A stretch of DNA of 64,000 nt from Odiellus spinosus (GCA_963920705.1 OY987226.1:31981686-32045685); one strand, 5' to 3'. Positions 1 to 18,646 are shown, numbered from the stretch's first letter. The notes: generated by a model from the letters alone, not told the origin. Numbers and translations are program-made.

Positions 1-3000
1 CCTTGTAAAAGAAATAATACACCCCATGTAAAATAAATAATCAAAAATTTTACAAGGGGTTTCCACTGTAAAAAAAATAATACACCCTCTGTAAATAAAA
101 AAAGATTTTACCCCTTATAAAAAAATAATACACCCGCTGTAAAATAAATAATCAAAAATTTTAAAGGGGTATCCCTTGTAAAAAAAATAATAAACCCCCT
201 GTAAAATAAATACTCAAAGATTTTACAAGGGGTACCCCTTGTAAAAAAAATAATACACCCCCTGTAAAATAAATAATCAAAGATTTTAAAGGGGTACCCC
301 TTGTAAAAAAATAATACACCCCCTTGTAAAATAAATAATCAAAAATTTTACAAGGGGTAGCCCTTGTAAAAGAAATAATACACACCCCGTAAAATAAATA
401 ATCAAAGATTTTACAAGGGGTACCCCTTGTAAAAAATAATACACCCCCTGTAAAATAAATAATCAAAGATTTTAAAGGGGTACCCCTTGTAAAAGAAATA
501 ATACACCCCCTGTAAAATAAATAATCAAAAATTTTACAAGGGGTTTGTCCTGTTAAAAAAAAATAATACACCCCCTGTAAAATAAATAATCAAAGATTTT
601 ACATGTTGTACCCCTAGTAAAAAAATAATACACCCCCTTGTAAAATAAATAATCAAAAATTTTAAAGGGGTATCCCTTGTAAAAGAAATAATACACCCCC
701 TGTAAAATAAATAATCAAAGATTTTACAAGGGGTATTCCTTGTAAAAGAAATAATACACCCCCTGTAAAATAAATAATGAAAGATTTTACAAGGGGTATC
801 CCTTGTAAAAAAAATAATACACCCCTTGTAAAATAAATAATCAAAGATTTTACATGGGGTACCCCTAGTAAAAAAATAATACACCCCCTTGTAAAATAAA
901 TAATCAAAAATTTTAAAGGGGTATCCCTTGTAAAAGAAATAATACACCCCCTGTAAAATAAATAATCAAAGATTTTACAAGGGGTATTCCTTGTAAAAGA
1001 AATAATACACCCCCTGTAAAATAAATAATCAAAAATTTTACAAGGGGTACCCCTTGTAAAAAAAATAATACACCCCATTTAAAATAAATAATCAAAGATT
1101 TTACAAGGGGTACCCCTTGTAAAAAAATAATACACCCCCTTTAAAATAAATAATCAAAGATTTTACAAGGGGTTTCCCCTGTAAAAAAAATAATACACCC
1201 CCTGTAAAATAAATAATCAAAGATTTTACAAGGGGTACCCCTTGTAAAAAAAATAATACACCCCTTTAATTAAATAATCAAAGATTTTACAAGGGGTTTC
1301 CCCTGTAAAAAAAAATAAAACACCCCCTGTATAATAAATAAAGATTTTACAAGGGGTACCCGTTGAAAAAAAAAATAATACACCCCTGTAAAATAAATAA
1401 TCAAAAATTTTTCAACGGGTACCCTTGTTAAAAAAATAATACACCCCCTGTAAAATAAATAATCAAAGATTTTAAAAGGGGTACCCCTTGTAAAAAAATA
1501 ATACACCCCCTTGTAAAATAAATAATCAAAAATTTTACAAGGGGTAGCCCTTGTAAAAGAAATAATACACACCCCGTAAAATAAATAATCAAAGATTTTA
1601 CAAGGGGTACCCCTTGTAAAAAATAATACACCCCCTGTAAAATAAATCAAAGATTTTAAAGGGGTACCCCTTGTAAAAGAAATAATACACCCCCTGTAAA
1701 ATAAATAATCAAAAATTTTACAAGGGATATCCCTTGTAAAAGAAATAATACACCCCCTTGTAAAATAAATAATCAAAAATTGTACAATACACCCCCTGTA
1801 AAATAAATAATCAAAAATTTTAAAGGGGTATCCTTTGTAAAAGAAATAATACACCCCCTGTAAAATAAATAATCAAAAATTTTACAAGGGGTATCCCTTG
1901 TAAAAGAAATAATACACCCCTGTAAAATAAATAATCAAAGATTTTACAAGGGGTACCCCTTGTAAAAAATAATACACCCCCTTGTAAAATAAATAATCAA
2001 AAATTTTACAAGGGGTAGCCCTTGTAAAAGAAATAATACACACCCCGTAAAATAAATAATCAAAGATTTTACAAGGGGTACCCCTAGTAAAAAATAATAC
2101 ACCCCCTGTAAAATAAATAATCAGAGATTTTAAAGGGGTACCCCTTGTAAAAGAAATAATACACCCCCTGTAAAATAAATAATTAAAAATTTTACAAGGG
2201 GTATCCCTTGTAAAAGAAATAATACACCCCCTGTAAAATAAATAATCAAAGATTTTACAAGGGGTACCCCTAGTAAAAAAATAATACACCCCCTTGTAAA
2301 ATAAATAATCAAAAATTGTACAATACACCCCCTGTAAAATAAATAATCAAAAATTTTAAAGGGGTATCCCTTGTAAAAGAAATAATACACCCCCTGTAAA
2401 ATAAATAATCAAAAATTTTACAAGGGGTTTCTCCTGTTAAAAAAAAAATAATACACCCCCTGTAAAATAAATAATCAAAGATTTTACATGGGGTACCCCT
2501 AGTAAAAAAATAATACACCCCCTTGTAAAATAAATAATCAAAAATTTTAAAGGGGTATCCCTTGTAAAAGAAATAATACACCCCCTGTAAAATAAATAAT
2601 CAAAGATTTTACAAGGGGTATTCCTTGTAAAAGAAATAATACACCCCCTGTAAAATAAATAATGAAAGATTTTACAAGGGGTATCCCTTGTAAAAAAAAT
2701 AATACACCCCTTGTAAAATAAATAATCAAAGATTTTACATGGGGTACCCCTAGTAAAAAAATAATACACCCCCTTGTAAAATAAATAATCAAAAATTTTA
2801 AAGGGGTATCCCTTGTAAAAGAAATAATACACCCCCTGTAAAATAAATAATCAAAGATTTTACTAGGGGTATTCCTTGTAAAAGAAATAATACACCCCCT
2901 GTAAAATAAATAATCAAAAATTTTTCAACGGGTACCCTTGTAAAAAAAATAATACACCCCCTGTAAAATAAATAATCAAAGATTTTAAAAGGGGTACCCC

Positions 3001-4080
3001 TTGTAAAAAAATAATACACCCCCTTGTAAAATAAATAATCAAAAATTTTACAAGGGGTAGCCCTTGTAAAAGAAATAATACACACCCCGTAAAATAAATA
3101 ATCAAAGATTTTACAAGGGGTACCCCTTGAAAAAAATAATACACCCCCTGTAAAATAAATCAAAGATTTTAAAGGGGTACCCCTTGTAAAAGAAATAATA
3201 CACCCCCTGTAAAATAAATAATCAAAAATTTTACAAGGGATATCCCTTGTAAAAGAAATAATACACCCCCTTGTAAAATAAATAATCAAAAATTGTACAA
3301 TACACCCCCTGTAAAATAAATAATCAAAAATTTTAAAGGGGTATCCTTTGTAAAAGAAATAATACACCCCCTGTAAAATAAATAATCAAAAATTTTACAA
3401 GGGGTATCCCTTGTAAAAGAAATAATACACCCCTGTAAAATAAATAATCAAAGATTTTACAAAGGGTACCCCTTGTAAAAAATAATACACCCCCTTGTAA
3501 AATAAATAATCAAAAATTTTACAAGGGGTAGCCCTTGTAAAAGAAATAATACACACCCCGTAAAATAAATAATCAAAGATTTTACAAGGGGTACCCCTAG
3601 TAAAAAATAATACACCCCCTGTAAAATAAATAATCAGAGATTTTAAAGGGGTACCCCTTGTAAAAGAAATAATACACCCTCTGTAAAATAAATAATTAAA
3701 AATTTTACAAGGGGTATGCCTTGTAAAAGAAATAATACACCCCCTGTAAAATAAATAATCAAAGATTTTACAAGGGGTACCCCTAGTAAAAAAATAATAC
3801 ACCCCCTTGTAAAATAAATAATCAAAAATTGTACAATACACCCCCTGTAAAATAAATAATCAAAAATTTTAAAGGGTATCCCTTGTAAAAGAAATAATAC
3901 ACCCCTGTAAAATAAATAATCAAAGATTTTACAAGGGGTATTCCTTGTAAGAGAAAAAACACACCCCCTGTAAAATAAATAATCAAAGATTTTACTAGGG
4001 GTATCCCTTGTAAAAAAATAATACACCCCCTGTAAAATAAATAATCAAAGATTTTACAAGGGGTACCCTTTGTTAAAATC
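1..4080. repeat. Palindromic ~63-bp satellite array
   Basis: About 65 tandem copies of a unit near 63 bp, cut by the left window edge. Each unit is an AT-rich stretch (GTAAAATAAATAATCAAA) plus a self-complementary core around GGGGTACCCC flanked by TTTTACAA and TTGTAAAA, so most units could form a hairpin. Diagnostic variants recur exactly 1,513 bp apart (TTCAACGGGT at 1411 and 2924; AATTGTACAA at 1778 and 3291, and at 2314 and 3827), showing a higher-order repeat of about 24 monomers. Because the unit is close to 21 codons and lacks stops in some frames, the minus strand shows long repetitive open frames up to 194 codons. I read these as by-products, not genes. Confidence 0.95.
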
Positions 4081-5516
4081 ATTTAAATTAAAATTCCCTG
4101 ACCTGTGGCAACCCTGTGAAAAGCCTAAAAAATATCGATTATTTTCTTAATAACTTTATCACTATAAATAAATTTAAAAATCCTCAAAGTTTGAAATTTC
4201 GTTTTTTGTTACCGGTTAAACATGAAACAAAAACATTTAACCTTAAGGGTCTTCAAAAATGTTAAAATAAAAAAATAGTTGGGCCACTCGACGTTATACT
4301 ATATTTAAAATTATTTGTAACTAATGTATAAATATGGAAAATTGCACGAGAATTACTCTTAAAACAAGCGAGTTATTGTTATTTTTGTTAGGGCTGAAAA
4401 ATATTTCGGGGACAATATTGAAACCGTCGGGGTTCACTCAAAAACTTCCCAAAAATTCGTTTTTTATTATTTTCACCGTAAAATCTGGAAATAATAGTTT
4501 TCACCAACCACCCTTGGAAAGGGTAACATTAAAATGGGTGAATTCTACTTAAAAAAGTATTGCTAAATAATTTAAGTTTCGATAAATTGCTTATTATAAT
4601 TTTTATATTTAACTAAATTCTTAGACTGTGATTTCATATTTGTTTCACAGGTAGTTTTTAATTTCAGTCCTTTGTGGGTTTAACTTGATCCAAGGAAAGA
4701 ACGATTTTTAAGTGTGCGAAGCAACCTCTTTTTTGCTTAAATTAAATCTAGAGAAACACTCTTACCCGCAAAATGTCTTCGTAAATTTTCAAACTACCTG
4801 TGTCTGTATAAGTTATTAATTCGAATTCAGTAGACAGTCGGATAAATATTATCGGACAAAAAAGAGGGCGGGTATATGGGCAATAACATTACGGTTTCTG
4901 ATGAAATTTCGGGCTACGGATAGATGTAAACACGGCGGTATATATATTAATTGTCCAAGAGACTGAAAAGATAAATTCGTAATCATAATACTCAAATACG
5001 AAATATGACTGATATTAAAAAAAAATAAATAAAAAATAGGACCACAAGTAAATCATCCTTCAAGTTTACAACAGGACTTATTTCCATTGGTATTCGGGTC
5101 TGGAAGTTGAGTCGTCAGAGCTTTCGCGCCCGAGGAGAGAGAATAAAATCTGAAAACTCAACAACGACCGGGAATCCTGAGTTAGAAATAGCCCTCTCTA
5201 GTGGTTGAGATTGGAACTGAAGTAGGGTAGGGGGCAGGAAATCACTCGCCTTCTAGTGTTTAGTCAATTGGTTTGGAGACTCGTTCATTTCATTTCTCCA
5301 CCTTACAAAATAAACAAAGGTTAGCAACTCTGAAAAATTTTCCTCTATTTTCTGAGCTCTTCCCAGTGGGTAGCCAGATTACAATGAGTCAAAAGCCATA
5401 ATTTGCAGCGTTTTCAAATTATCTACACGTTAGTTGTTACTAAATCTATCTAATCACAAACACCAGGCTGACCTACGGATTTTAGCCTATTAAGGTTGTA
5501 CCAACTTAAGTTATAT
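4081..5516. other. No gene recognised
   Basis: AT-rich sequence between the satellite and the first family-A MITE. It holds only short open frames without recognisable domains (for example a 72-codon plus-strand frame at 4334-4552). A TTCCCTGACCTG piece near 4095 resembles the ends of family Q. Confidence 0.6.
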
Positions 5517-5853
5517 CAGAAGTAGATGAAACCCTCCTTTGAAGTCTACTACTCTAATGTTCGATATAGCGCTCCTCTCTGTATGGGTAAAATTCACGGT
5601 TTTACGAGATCGGAGGGGTCCTACTTCATACCCCCTGTCTACGGAAAATTGGAAATTCTCTCTATCCACAAACGACGACGTTTTTTTGACGAACTCCAAG
5701 GCTGCTAGAGATATTCGCTCGATGAACTCCCGCTTCGAAAATATTTACCGTTAGGTGGCGTACGAATCGTGCTTTTTGAAACTAACCCATACAGAGAGGG
5801 GTAAACAAGACCCGGGAGTAATAGACTTCAAAGGAGGGTTTCATCGGCTTCTG
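5517..5853. mobile_element. MITE family A, copy 1 (337 bp)
   Basis: Non-autonomous DNA element with terminal inverted repeats of about 35 bp starting CAGAAG and ending CTTCTG (inner part GATGAAACCCTCCTTTGAAG). Three other copies are at 7695, 37382 and 50341. This copy is bounded on both sides by a 22-bp direct repeat (5495-5516 and 5854-5875, starting GTTGTACCAACTTAAG, one mismatch), far longer than the 7-bp duplications of copies 2 and 3. Open frames inside it are shadows of the repeat. Confidence 0.9.
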
Positions 5854-5875
5854 GTTGTACCAACTTAAGTTACAT

Positions 5876-6436
5876 TAATGATTATTCTTCCAAAATATAC
5901 CCATTTATGTCACCATCCAAATTCCCTGAAATTGTCAAATTTTGTATTTTTTTTTTTTTTTTTCTGAAATTTTTACATTCCTTACTTTGTTTCCAACCAT
6001 TCAGGCTTGCATTCACGACGCCGTGACAAAACCAAAAATATACCATACTTGGTAGGACATTTTAGATCCCCCGCTACTGTATGGTGTGCCTAAAAACTGC
6101 GGAAGCAATCACCACTATTTTAATACAAAGTATTTCCAAAATTTCACTTTTTATTTTTTATTTGTTTTTCGGGTTTTTTTTTACAAATACATCTGGTTGG
6201 TCGCTTTTTCCAGGCTTCGAAGTTCAAACATTTTTCCATTTAGAAACTTAAACTATCTTTCCACTTTCCAGTTCCGAAACATTCTAGATCTTCTCTCATC
6301 TTTTTATCTCGTTAAAAAGTTTATATCAGCCCTCACTATATCTTCCAGAAATACGATTCTGATTTTGTACAATTCACATTTTTTTTTTTTTTTTTTGTTA
6401 AAGCATAAGGGAATGAAAAAAGGTTTTTCTTAATAA
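5876..6436. other. Gene-poor stretch downstream of calmodulin
   Basis: T-rich sequence with homopolymer T runs near 5950 and 6380. The 115-codon plus-strand frame at 6086 is composition-driven (F-rich) and shows no domain. Confidence 0.5.
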
Positions 6437-6975
6437 TTTATTACATAAGTTTTTAATGTTTTTTCGTTTTATTACAGGGATAGTGGATAATAATAATAAT
6501 GTAAGTTTCGAAGAGTCATTTACATTGCTCATTTCACACAAGAAACTTTTATACGTTACATTGTGGAATGTTGAAAACCAAACAATTTGTTGTTCTCTTA
6601 TTATATCGTTAAAGACGAGGAACCTAAGACGAATTTAACGTAAACATTAGGTGGCTTTTTTAATGAATTTTTTTAAAAATATACAAAAACGGCACGAATC
6701 TAAGTTATTATAAGACGAAAAATACGGTTACAACCAGAGATTATTATTTTTTTAATTCATGAAAAATTCAAAAATGGGAGAAACATAATGACATTCCACG
6801 CCTGCTCATTTTATATTGTACAAAATTTTTTTACTTTACAGCGGTAAAAGCCGTGAGACGAAAAATTGGGTGTTAAGAGCTAACACCAAACATTAAAATG
6901 GAAAAGCAAGAAATGCCAAGTAAAAAGATTTTTTTGTTTTTAATTACAGCCAAAGGCAACCCGTTTGTCCCTGGC
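6437..6975 (-). other. Cam: Probable calmodulin 3' UTR with poly(A) signals
   Basis: Sequence immediately 3' of the calmodulin stop codon on the minus strand. Two AATAAA hexamers on the minus strand (6468-6473 and 6437-6442) would give a 3' UTR of about 0.5 kb. Invertebrate calmodulin transcripts often have long or alternative 3' UTRs, so neither end is certain. Confidence 0.5.
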
Positions 6976-12276
<5,301 letters not shown>

Positions 12277-12593
12277 CTAAGGGAAGAAAAATAAGAGCCA
12301 TTAGTTAGATACTCTTTTTAGGACCACCAAACGCCTCGTTACGTTTGCGTCACGTAAAAACGATACGCGAGAGACTTAACCCACTGGGAAATCAACGCTT
12401 TCATTATTGCGCCCCATTTTTCGGGTCATGCTGGGTAAAGCTTCCCTACTCTGGTCTATCTCTAATCAGTAAACGGACGAGAACCCCCGATTCCGCGACG
12501 GTACGAACCAAATTGATAGCGTTTACGTTAGAGTCGAATTAATTCGGTCTATCTAATTCGGAGGGGCTAAACGAGATTAGGTTAAAAATTTAC

Positions 12594-12596
12594 CAT
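12594..12596 (-). CDS. Cam: Alternative calmodulin start codon (exon 1b candidate)
   Basis: On the minus strand GGAAATG is followed by GTAAAT, so a 5'-UTR exon could end here with the ATG and leave a 317-nt intron before exon 2. Against it, the donor is weaker and another in-frame ATG two codons upstream would add two residues. A CpG-rich block lies 0.2-0.5 kb upstream, so it could be an alternative promoter. Confidence 0.25.
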
Positions 12597-12779
12597 TTCC
12601 ATCAAAATTTAAGCGCAGGCCCTTGATGGACAAAAATTTAGAAAACTACAAAGTCGAAGACGTTTTAGCGAAAAAGTGCACAAAATTGTTCGTAAGACCA
12701 CGGTTGGCTTCTAAATTCTACGTTTTTCGTTACTAAAATAGAAGTTTCGAAGGATTGAAGTTGGGAAATAAAACGAATT

Positions 12780-13135
12780 CGCGACTTTATTCTCGGAAGA
12801 GGATCGCGAGAGAGTTCGGCTTCTCGACTGCGAAATAACGAGTGGAATAATATCGCGAACGAAATATTCCTACTACCGAAGTCTCATCCTTCGTCGAAGC
12901 GAGAGGCTACAAACTGGCGGGCAAGCGCGCACGAGCTTCAATGCGGGGAAGTCTGCTTCACTGCTGAGCGCGCGCATGCTTCACTGCAGAGCGGACATCT
13001 GCATTGCTGGGCGGCAACGCGGGACCCGACGGAATTCTCGCGCGCATCGGAAAAGGGGGGGAAACATTGCTGCCATAGAGAGCGCAAAGGAGCAAGGAGT
13101 CGCCGCGGTACGTTCTCCCGCAAAACTAGGCCTAT
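12780..13135. promoter_or_regulatory. CpG-rich block, possible promoter
   Basis: Much richer in CG dinucleotides than its surroundings (repeated TCGCGA, GCGCGC), ending just before a run of 33 A (13167-13199). It could be an alternative calmodulin promoter or the body of an A-tailed retroposon. Nothing in the sequence decides between these. Confidence 0.25.
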
Positions 13136-13166
13136 TAAAAACTACCGCGATTCGAGTTCACGCCAG

Positions 13167-13199
<33 letters not shown>
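13167..13199. repeat. Poly(A) tract, 33 A
   Basis: Homopolymer A run at the end of a GC-rich segment, as at the tail of an A-tailed retroposon. No target duplication was identified. Confidence 0.8.
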
Positions 13200-13203
<4 letters not shown>

Positions 13204-13428
13204 CCAGAATGAGGTCTCCGCAAACGCCTATACCCCCGCATCCGTAATAACTTGGTTTGGCGAGGGTCATTTTAGATCAATAATGGGTGCAAAAAAACTT
13301 ATATTGGTGTTTATTGTTTGGACGTAACGACCTCGTGGAACGGTACCTATAATGTTTCGAACCCATCGATAGTTGATAAGGTTCCAAATTTCATCCCCGC
13401 ACCACCCCCACTAACTTCGGCATTATTA

Positions 13429-13459
<31 letters not shown>

Positions 13460-15387
13460 CCTTCCAAAAATGCTTTGGGTACGTGTAACGGTACTCTGAA
13501 AATTCGAGTTCCAATCAACCATTTACCGTTACCCCGCTACAACTCGTTACATTGTATCCATCCCACAAGCAAGGTTAGAAAACAAAGATTGGCCTTCAAT
13601 TCTAGGATTTCGATTTCTGGGTGCGTAACACTAAACGCCTCAAAATACAAAGAATGTCTCCCAAAAAAAATATATAATTTTTGCTTTCATGTAAAACACA
13701 TTCAGTATTTTGACAAACGCTTGTCAAAGTACCGCGGTCGAGCCTCCTGGTTCCTACTTATCCTCCCGCTACTTTTGTATATTACAAGGACTTGGAGTGT
13801 TGACTTATTGTCGCCACCATTATAGTTTCGACAGTCTAACGAAAAAGTGAATGGGAGTAGTTAAGTCCGATGTGCCAAGTATCTAATGTCATATTTTGTT
13901 CGAAATCAAGCGTTGAAGTTCATTGGATACAATATGGTGCGGCGAATGTTAAATATTTGGGAAACCTGTTAAACAAATTGGCACCAACAGTAGGGAGTCC
14001 CTAAGGACGCGCGAAAACAAAAATAATATTCGACTCTAAAAGGCGCTGGTCGGACCAAACCTTTCGCCTTAATTAAATACCCTTTACGGCTTCATCTACG
14101 TGCTATCTATTTTTTTCGTATTGTTAGCCGAACGGCGCCAAGAAGGAGCAACCACGTTTGTCCAAAACACACCGTGATGTAGCGAAAATGACGACTACCT
14201 CACTCCTATGGCTGCGCCCACATTTTGGAATGAAATTAACACTTTTCGCGCCAAAATTCGGGCGCAGTCATGGGGGGGGGGGGGCAAGCGTTCGACTGTA
14301 AAGGCTAAACGCAACAAGATGGTAAATGAGACCACGAAAGTTACGCTACGAGACAACTCAATTTTGCGCCCTTTCACAGTACACAATATTTTTCTCATAG
14401 ACTCCTTGGCCCTTGCCTTTGACAGGGACCGTGATCGACTCAAAACTAGATTGCGTAACTAAAAATAGGTTGAAATTATTCTAGACATTTTTGGCCGCAC
14501 TCTCCAGAATTATAGAAAAACGAAACAATAAGCCTTTAACGGACTCTTTCGGCGGCGGGCTCCCTTAACTCCCTCCTCGGTTGTTCTTGGCTCTAATACC
14601 ACCCTTAGAGATTCCCAACTGGGGAATCTCCGAAAGAGACTTTACACTCCAATGGGCTGATTTTAACGCGAAATTGCAACGACAAATAATCCCATAATCA
14701 CGCTTAAAAGTTGGCTACGCGGATGGAAATTCGCGTCCAAAATATAAGGAAAACATTTAAAACAGATCGACCTAAGAAAGCCGGCGCCAAGCGGGCTTCC
14801 GAAGTTCCGAGAAAATTAAATGAGATTTTGGAAACGTCAACAAAAGAGACCGGGCCAAATAGAAACGTAAACTGAGCCGTTTCTTATTTCTTGTCCGGGA
14901 TAAAAAAAGCTGGTTATATTAACGCCGCAAAATATAACACCAAACGTAATTTAAAACCACCTTAAAAAGATCCTAGTTTCATTAAATAGGGATTTCGCGT
15001 GACAAAAACGCCTTTACTTCTATTAGGACGGGACACGAATTTCGTGTAAGAACGATATCAAGTTAACGAACAAAATAGTTTAAAAGCTACGATAAACGAA
15101 TTTTTAAAGGAATAATGAAGTCTGTTACTAAGATGTTATTTGTGTGAAACTGAAAATAGGCTAAAAGTGTTCCTTCTACTTGAATTATGCCTAAATTTTT
15201 CGAAAGTCCTGATGGAGGGGTTAAGGACTTCCGTTGAATCTGTACACCGACTACGCAACTGACAACAGCCGCTTTTGGGCAAGGATAAATACCTAGTCAT
15301 TCGCGTAATCACTTTTGTAAAGTCAAAGCTACCTAGGCTTAAACACCGACTACGGCAAAGAAATCAACCACTATCCTCACCATCTAA
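13200..15387. other. Intronic, no gene recognised
   Basis: Contains an (AAT)n tract at 13430-13453 and a G run near 14271-14284. A 116-codon plus-strand frame at 13475-13825 shows no domain, homopolymer bias or splice support that I can defend. Confidence 0.5.
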
Positions 15388-17084
15388 CTACCAGCCTACT
15401 TTCAGACCCGCCTTCAAATTACCAGCCTACTTTGAGACCCGCCTTCAAATTACCAGCCTACTTTGAGACCCGCCTTCAAATTACCAGCCTACTTTGAGAC
15501 CCGCCTTCAAATTACCAGCCTACTTTGAGACCCGCCTTCAAATTACCAGCCTACTTTGAGACCCGCCTTCAAATTACCAGCCTACTTTGAGACCCGCCTT
15601 CAAATTACCAGCCTACTTTGAGACCCGCCTTCAAATTACCAGCCTACTTTGAGACCCGCCTTCAAATTACCAGCCTACTTTGAGACCCGCCTTCAAATTA
15701 CCAGCCTACTTTGAGACCCGCCTTCAAATTACCAGCCTACTTTGAGACCCGCCTTCAAATTACCAGCCTACTTTGAGACCCGCCTTCAAATTACCAGCCT
15801 ACTTTGAGACCCGCCTTCAAATTACCAGCCTACTTTGAGACCCGCCTTCAAATTACCAGCCTACTTTGAGACCCGCCTTCAAATTACCAGCCTACTTTGA
15901 GACCCGCCTTCAAATTACCAGCCTACTTTGAGACCCGCCTTCAAATTACCAGCCTACTTTGAGACCCGCCTTCAAATTACCAGCCTACTTTGAGACCCGC
16001 CTTCAAATTACCAGCCTACTTTGAGACCCGCCTTCAAATTACCAGCCTACTTTGAGACCCGCCTTCAAATTACCAGCCTACTTTGAGACCCGCCTTCAAA
16101 TTACCAGCCTACTTTGAGACCCGCCTTCAAATTACCAGCCTACTTTGAGACCCGCCTTCAAATTACCAGCCTACTTTGAGACCCGCCTTCAAATTACCAG
16201 CCTACTTTGAGACCCGCCTTCAAATTACCAGCCTACTTTGAGACCCGCCTTCAAATTACCAGCCTACTTTGAGACCCGCCTTCAAATTACCAGCCTACTT
16301 TGAGACCCGCCTTCAAATTACCAGCCTACTTTGAGACCCGCCTTCAAATTACCAGCCTACTTTGAGACCCGCCTTCAAATTACCAGCCTACTTTGAGACC
16401 CGCCTTCAAATTACCAGCCTACTTTGAGACCCGCCTTCAAATTACCAGCCTACTTTGAGACCCGCCTTCAAATTACCAGCCTACTTTGAGACCCGCCTTC
16501 AAATTACCAGCCTACTTTGAGACCCGCCTTCAAATTACCAGCCTTCTTTGAGACCCGCCTTCAAATTACCAGCCTACTTTGAGACCCGCCTTCAAATTAC
16601 CAGCCTACTTTGAGACCCGCCTTCAAATTACCAGCCTACTTTGAGACCCGCCTTCAAATTACCAGCCTACTTTGAGACCCGCCTTCAAATTACCAGCCTT
16701 CTTTGAGACCCGCCTTCAAATTACCAGCCTTCTTTGAGACCCGCCTTCAAATTACCAGCCTTCTTTGAGACCCGCCTTCAAATTACCAGCCTACTTTGAG
16801 ACCCGCCTTCAAATTACCAGCCTACTTTGAGACCCGCCTTCAAATTACCAGCCTACTTTGAGACCCGCCTTCAAATTACCAGCCTACTTTGAGACCCGCC
16901 TTCAAATTACCAGCCAACTTTGAGACCCGCCTTCAAATTACCAGCCTACTTTGAGACCCGCCTTCAAATTACCAGCCTACTTTGAGACCCGCCTTCAAAT
17001 TACCAGCCTACTTTGAGACCCGCCTTCAAATTACCAGCCTACTTTGAGACCCGCCTTCAAATTACCAGCCTATTTTTAGACCCA
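15388..17084. repeat. 31-bp minisatellite, about 54 copies
   Basis: Almost perfect head-to-tail copies of a 31-bp unit containing CCTACTTTGAGACCCGCC and TTCAAATTACCAG. Only a few point variants occur (TTCTTT for TACTTT near 16543 and 16699-16762; CAACTT near 16916), and the first and last copies are degenerate. The unit length is not a multiple of three, so it is not coding. The homogeneity indicates recent expansion or conversion. Confidence 0.97.
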
Positions 17085-17189
17085 ATTTTTTCAAATTCCG
17101 AGATTGTTGACGTGGCAATCCCAATTATGCTTAGGAAACTAAGTACTTGCCCTTAGAGGAAAAAAGCACCAATGGAGATGTTTTCCCAA

Positions 17190-17213
17190 AAAAAAAAAAA
17201 AATAATAATAATA

Positions 17214-17251
<38 letters not shown>
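17190..17251. repeat. A-rich and (AT)n simple repeat
   Basis: Run of A, then (AAT)n, then about 18 AT dinucleotides. Confidence 0.9.
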
Positions 17252-17252
<1 letters not shown>

Positions 17253-18644
17253 TTTTTCGTAAGCTGGTCACGCTTTTTTCAAACAAAAGCGGTGTCGAAG
17301 TCAAATTTACGCGACGATGATGCGTGCCTAGTTAATTACTAGTATTACTTTTATTTACCAAAGATATTCGACACTTCTTTACCCCTTTAACAAAAGATGC
17401 CAGCCAGAGAGTACCGAGATTTAATAGGACAGCTCCATTTGCACGCTCTTACGCGATAGAAGCGGGTGGTGCGAGATCTACACTAAGACCCTAAAGGGGT
17501 CACCATCACCTAAGACTACGAGAGAAGGGCCCAGAGACCTTTCCATACTTACCTTTCCAGTATCAGGAAAGGTTGACTGTAAGGAAAAATCGATTGCCAA
17601 TCGGCACGAGGGCAGAGTAGCCAGCTCGTCCGGGTATAAAGGGGAATCGGGAGAAAAATTGTTGAGCGTCCTGACCACGCCTATCTCTTATCCATTACAG
17701 AATTTCATCTCTTTACGAGATGGTGAGGTTGGTTACAAGCGCTTTGGTTAGTACAAGGAATATTAAGGGGGATGGAACGGCGGCCACACGTTATAAAGCG
17801 TGTCGTTCAAACTCAGTTTCTGCTTCCCCCTTTCTTCCCCTCTTGGCTGTTACTATTTTTCTAATGCGCATCCTTATTCGCGCATGCTACGTGTAACACT
17901 CGTGACTCCGTGCTATAGAAGCCTTTTAGAAGGAGAGAGCAGACTAATTTGACTAATTAGGCTAAGGCGCCTAGGATATAGCCTGCCATAATTTGACGCG
18001 AGATGATGTAGGTATGTCACGCGAGTGCGCACCAAAAAAAGCGCAGTTAGCATCTTTGGTTACAGATGCGAGTCATCTTCAGACTTTTCACGGACGGGTT
18101 CAGCTATACTGGCCGTCGTTCCATCCCCCCTGAATATGCCTTGGTTAGTAGATGTTATTCGCAATGTTTCAGACTTTTTCGTGCCAAAATGTGGGGATGG
18201 GAAATGTGGATCAACTCGACATTCATAAATCAAGGTGTCCCTTAAACTTCCAGGTTTTTGCGTAAATATTTCCAGGTCCAAGACAATCGAAATTGTAAGC
18301 CTGGTCATACTTTCATCGCGTAACCACAGCGCTAGCCTTAATACTTTATATCGCCGAGAAAGAATGTGACCAAGAGGAATTTAACTTCATACTTCTTAAG
18401 ATTAATTAAATTAAACTATTTTAAACCAACAAGTTGAATAAATATATATTAAATAAAGCCATTTTCCACTGGCATAGAATATTTCATTTTTAGTAAAAAT
18501 GATTGCTAGGCCTATACCTCCAGACTCCAGAGACAGGTTGACCACAAAAAAAAATTATAGGAAAAATAGATTGAGGGTCGCCATCTTAAACGAAAGATTG
18601 TTTGGTGACCCCGCATTCGGGAAGTGTTTTTCGACGCGGTAGCC
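17252..18644. other. Intronic, no gene recognised
   Basis: Short open frames on both strands (17478-17678 minus, 18025-18228 plus, 18060-18308 minus) without domains. Nothing else identified. Confidence 0.5.
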
Positions 18645-18646
18645 TA

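Noticed and set aside
161..4082. Many minus-strand frames of 60-194 codons encoding a repeated FTRGTPCKIFDYLFY-type peptide
   Set aside because: The frames follow the 63-bp satellite unit exactly, occur in several registers at once, and the monomer is a palindromic non-coding repeat. No start, splice or promoter signal supports them.
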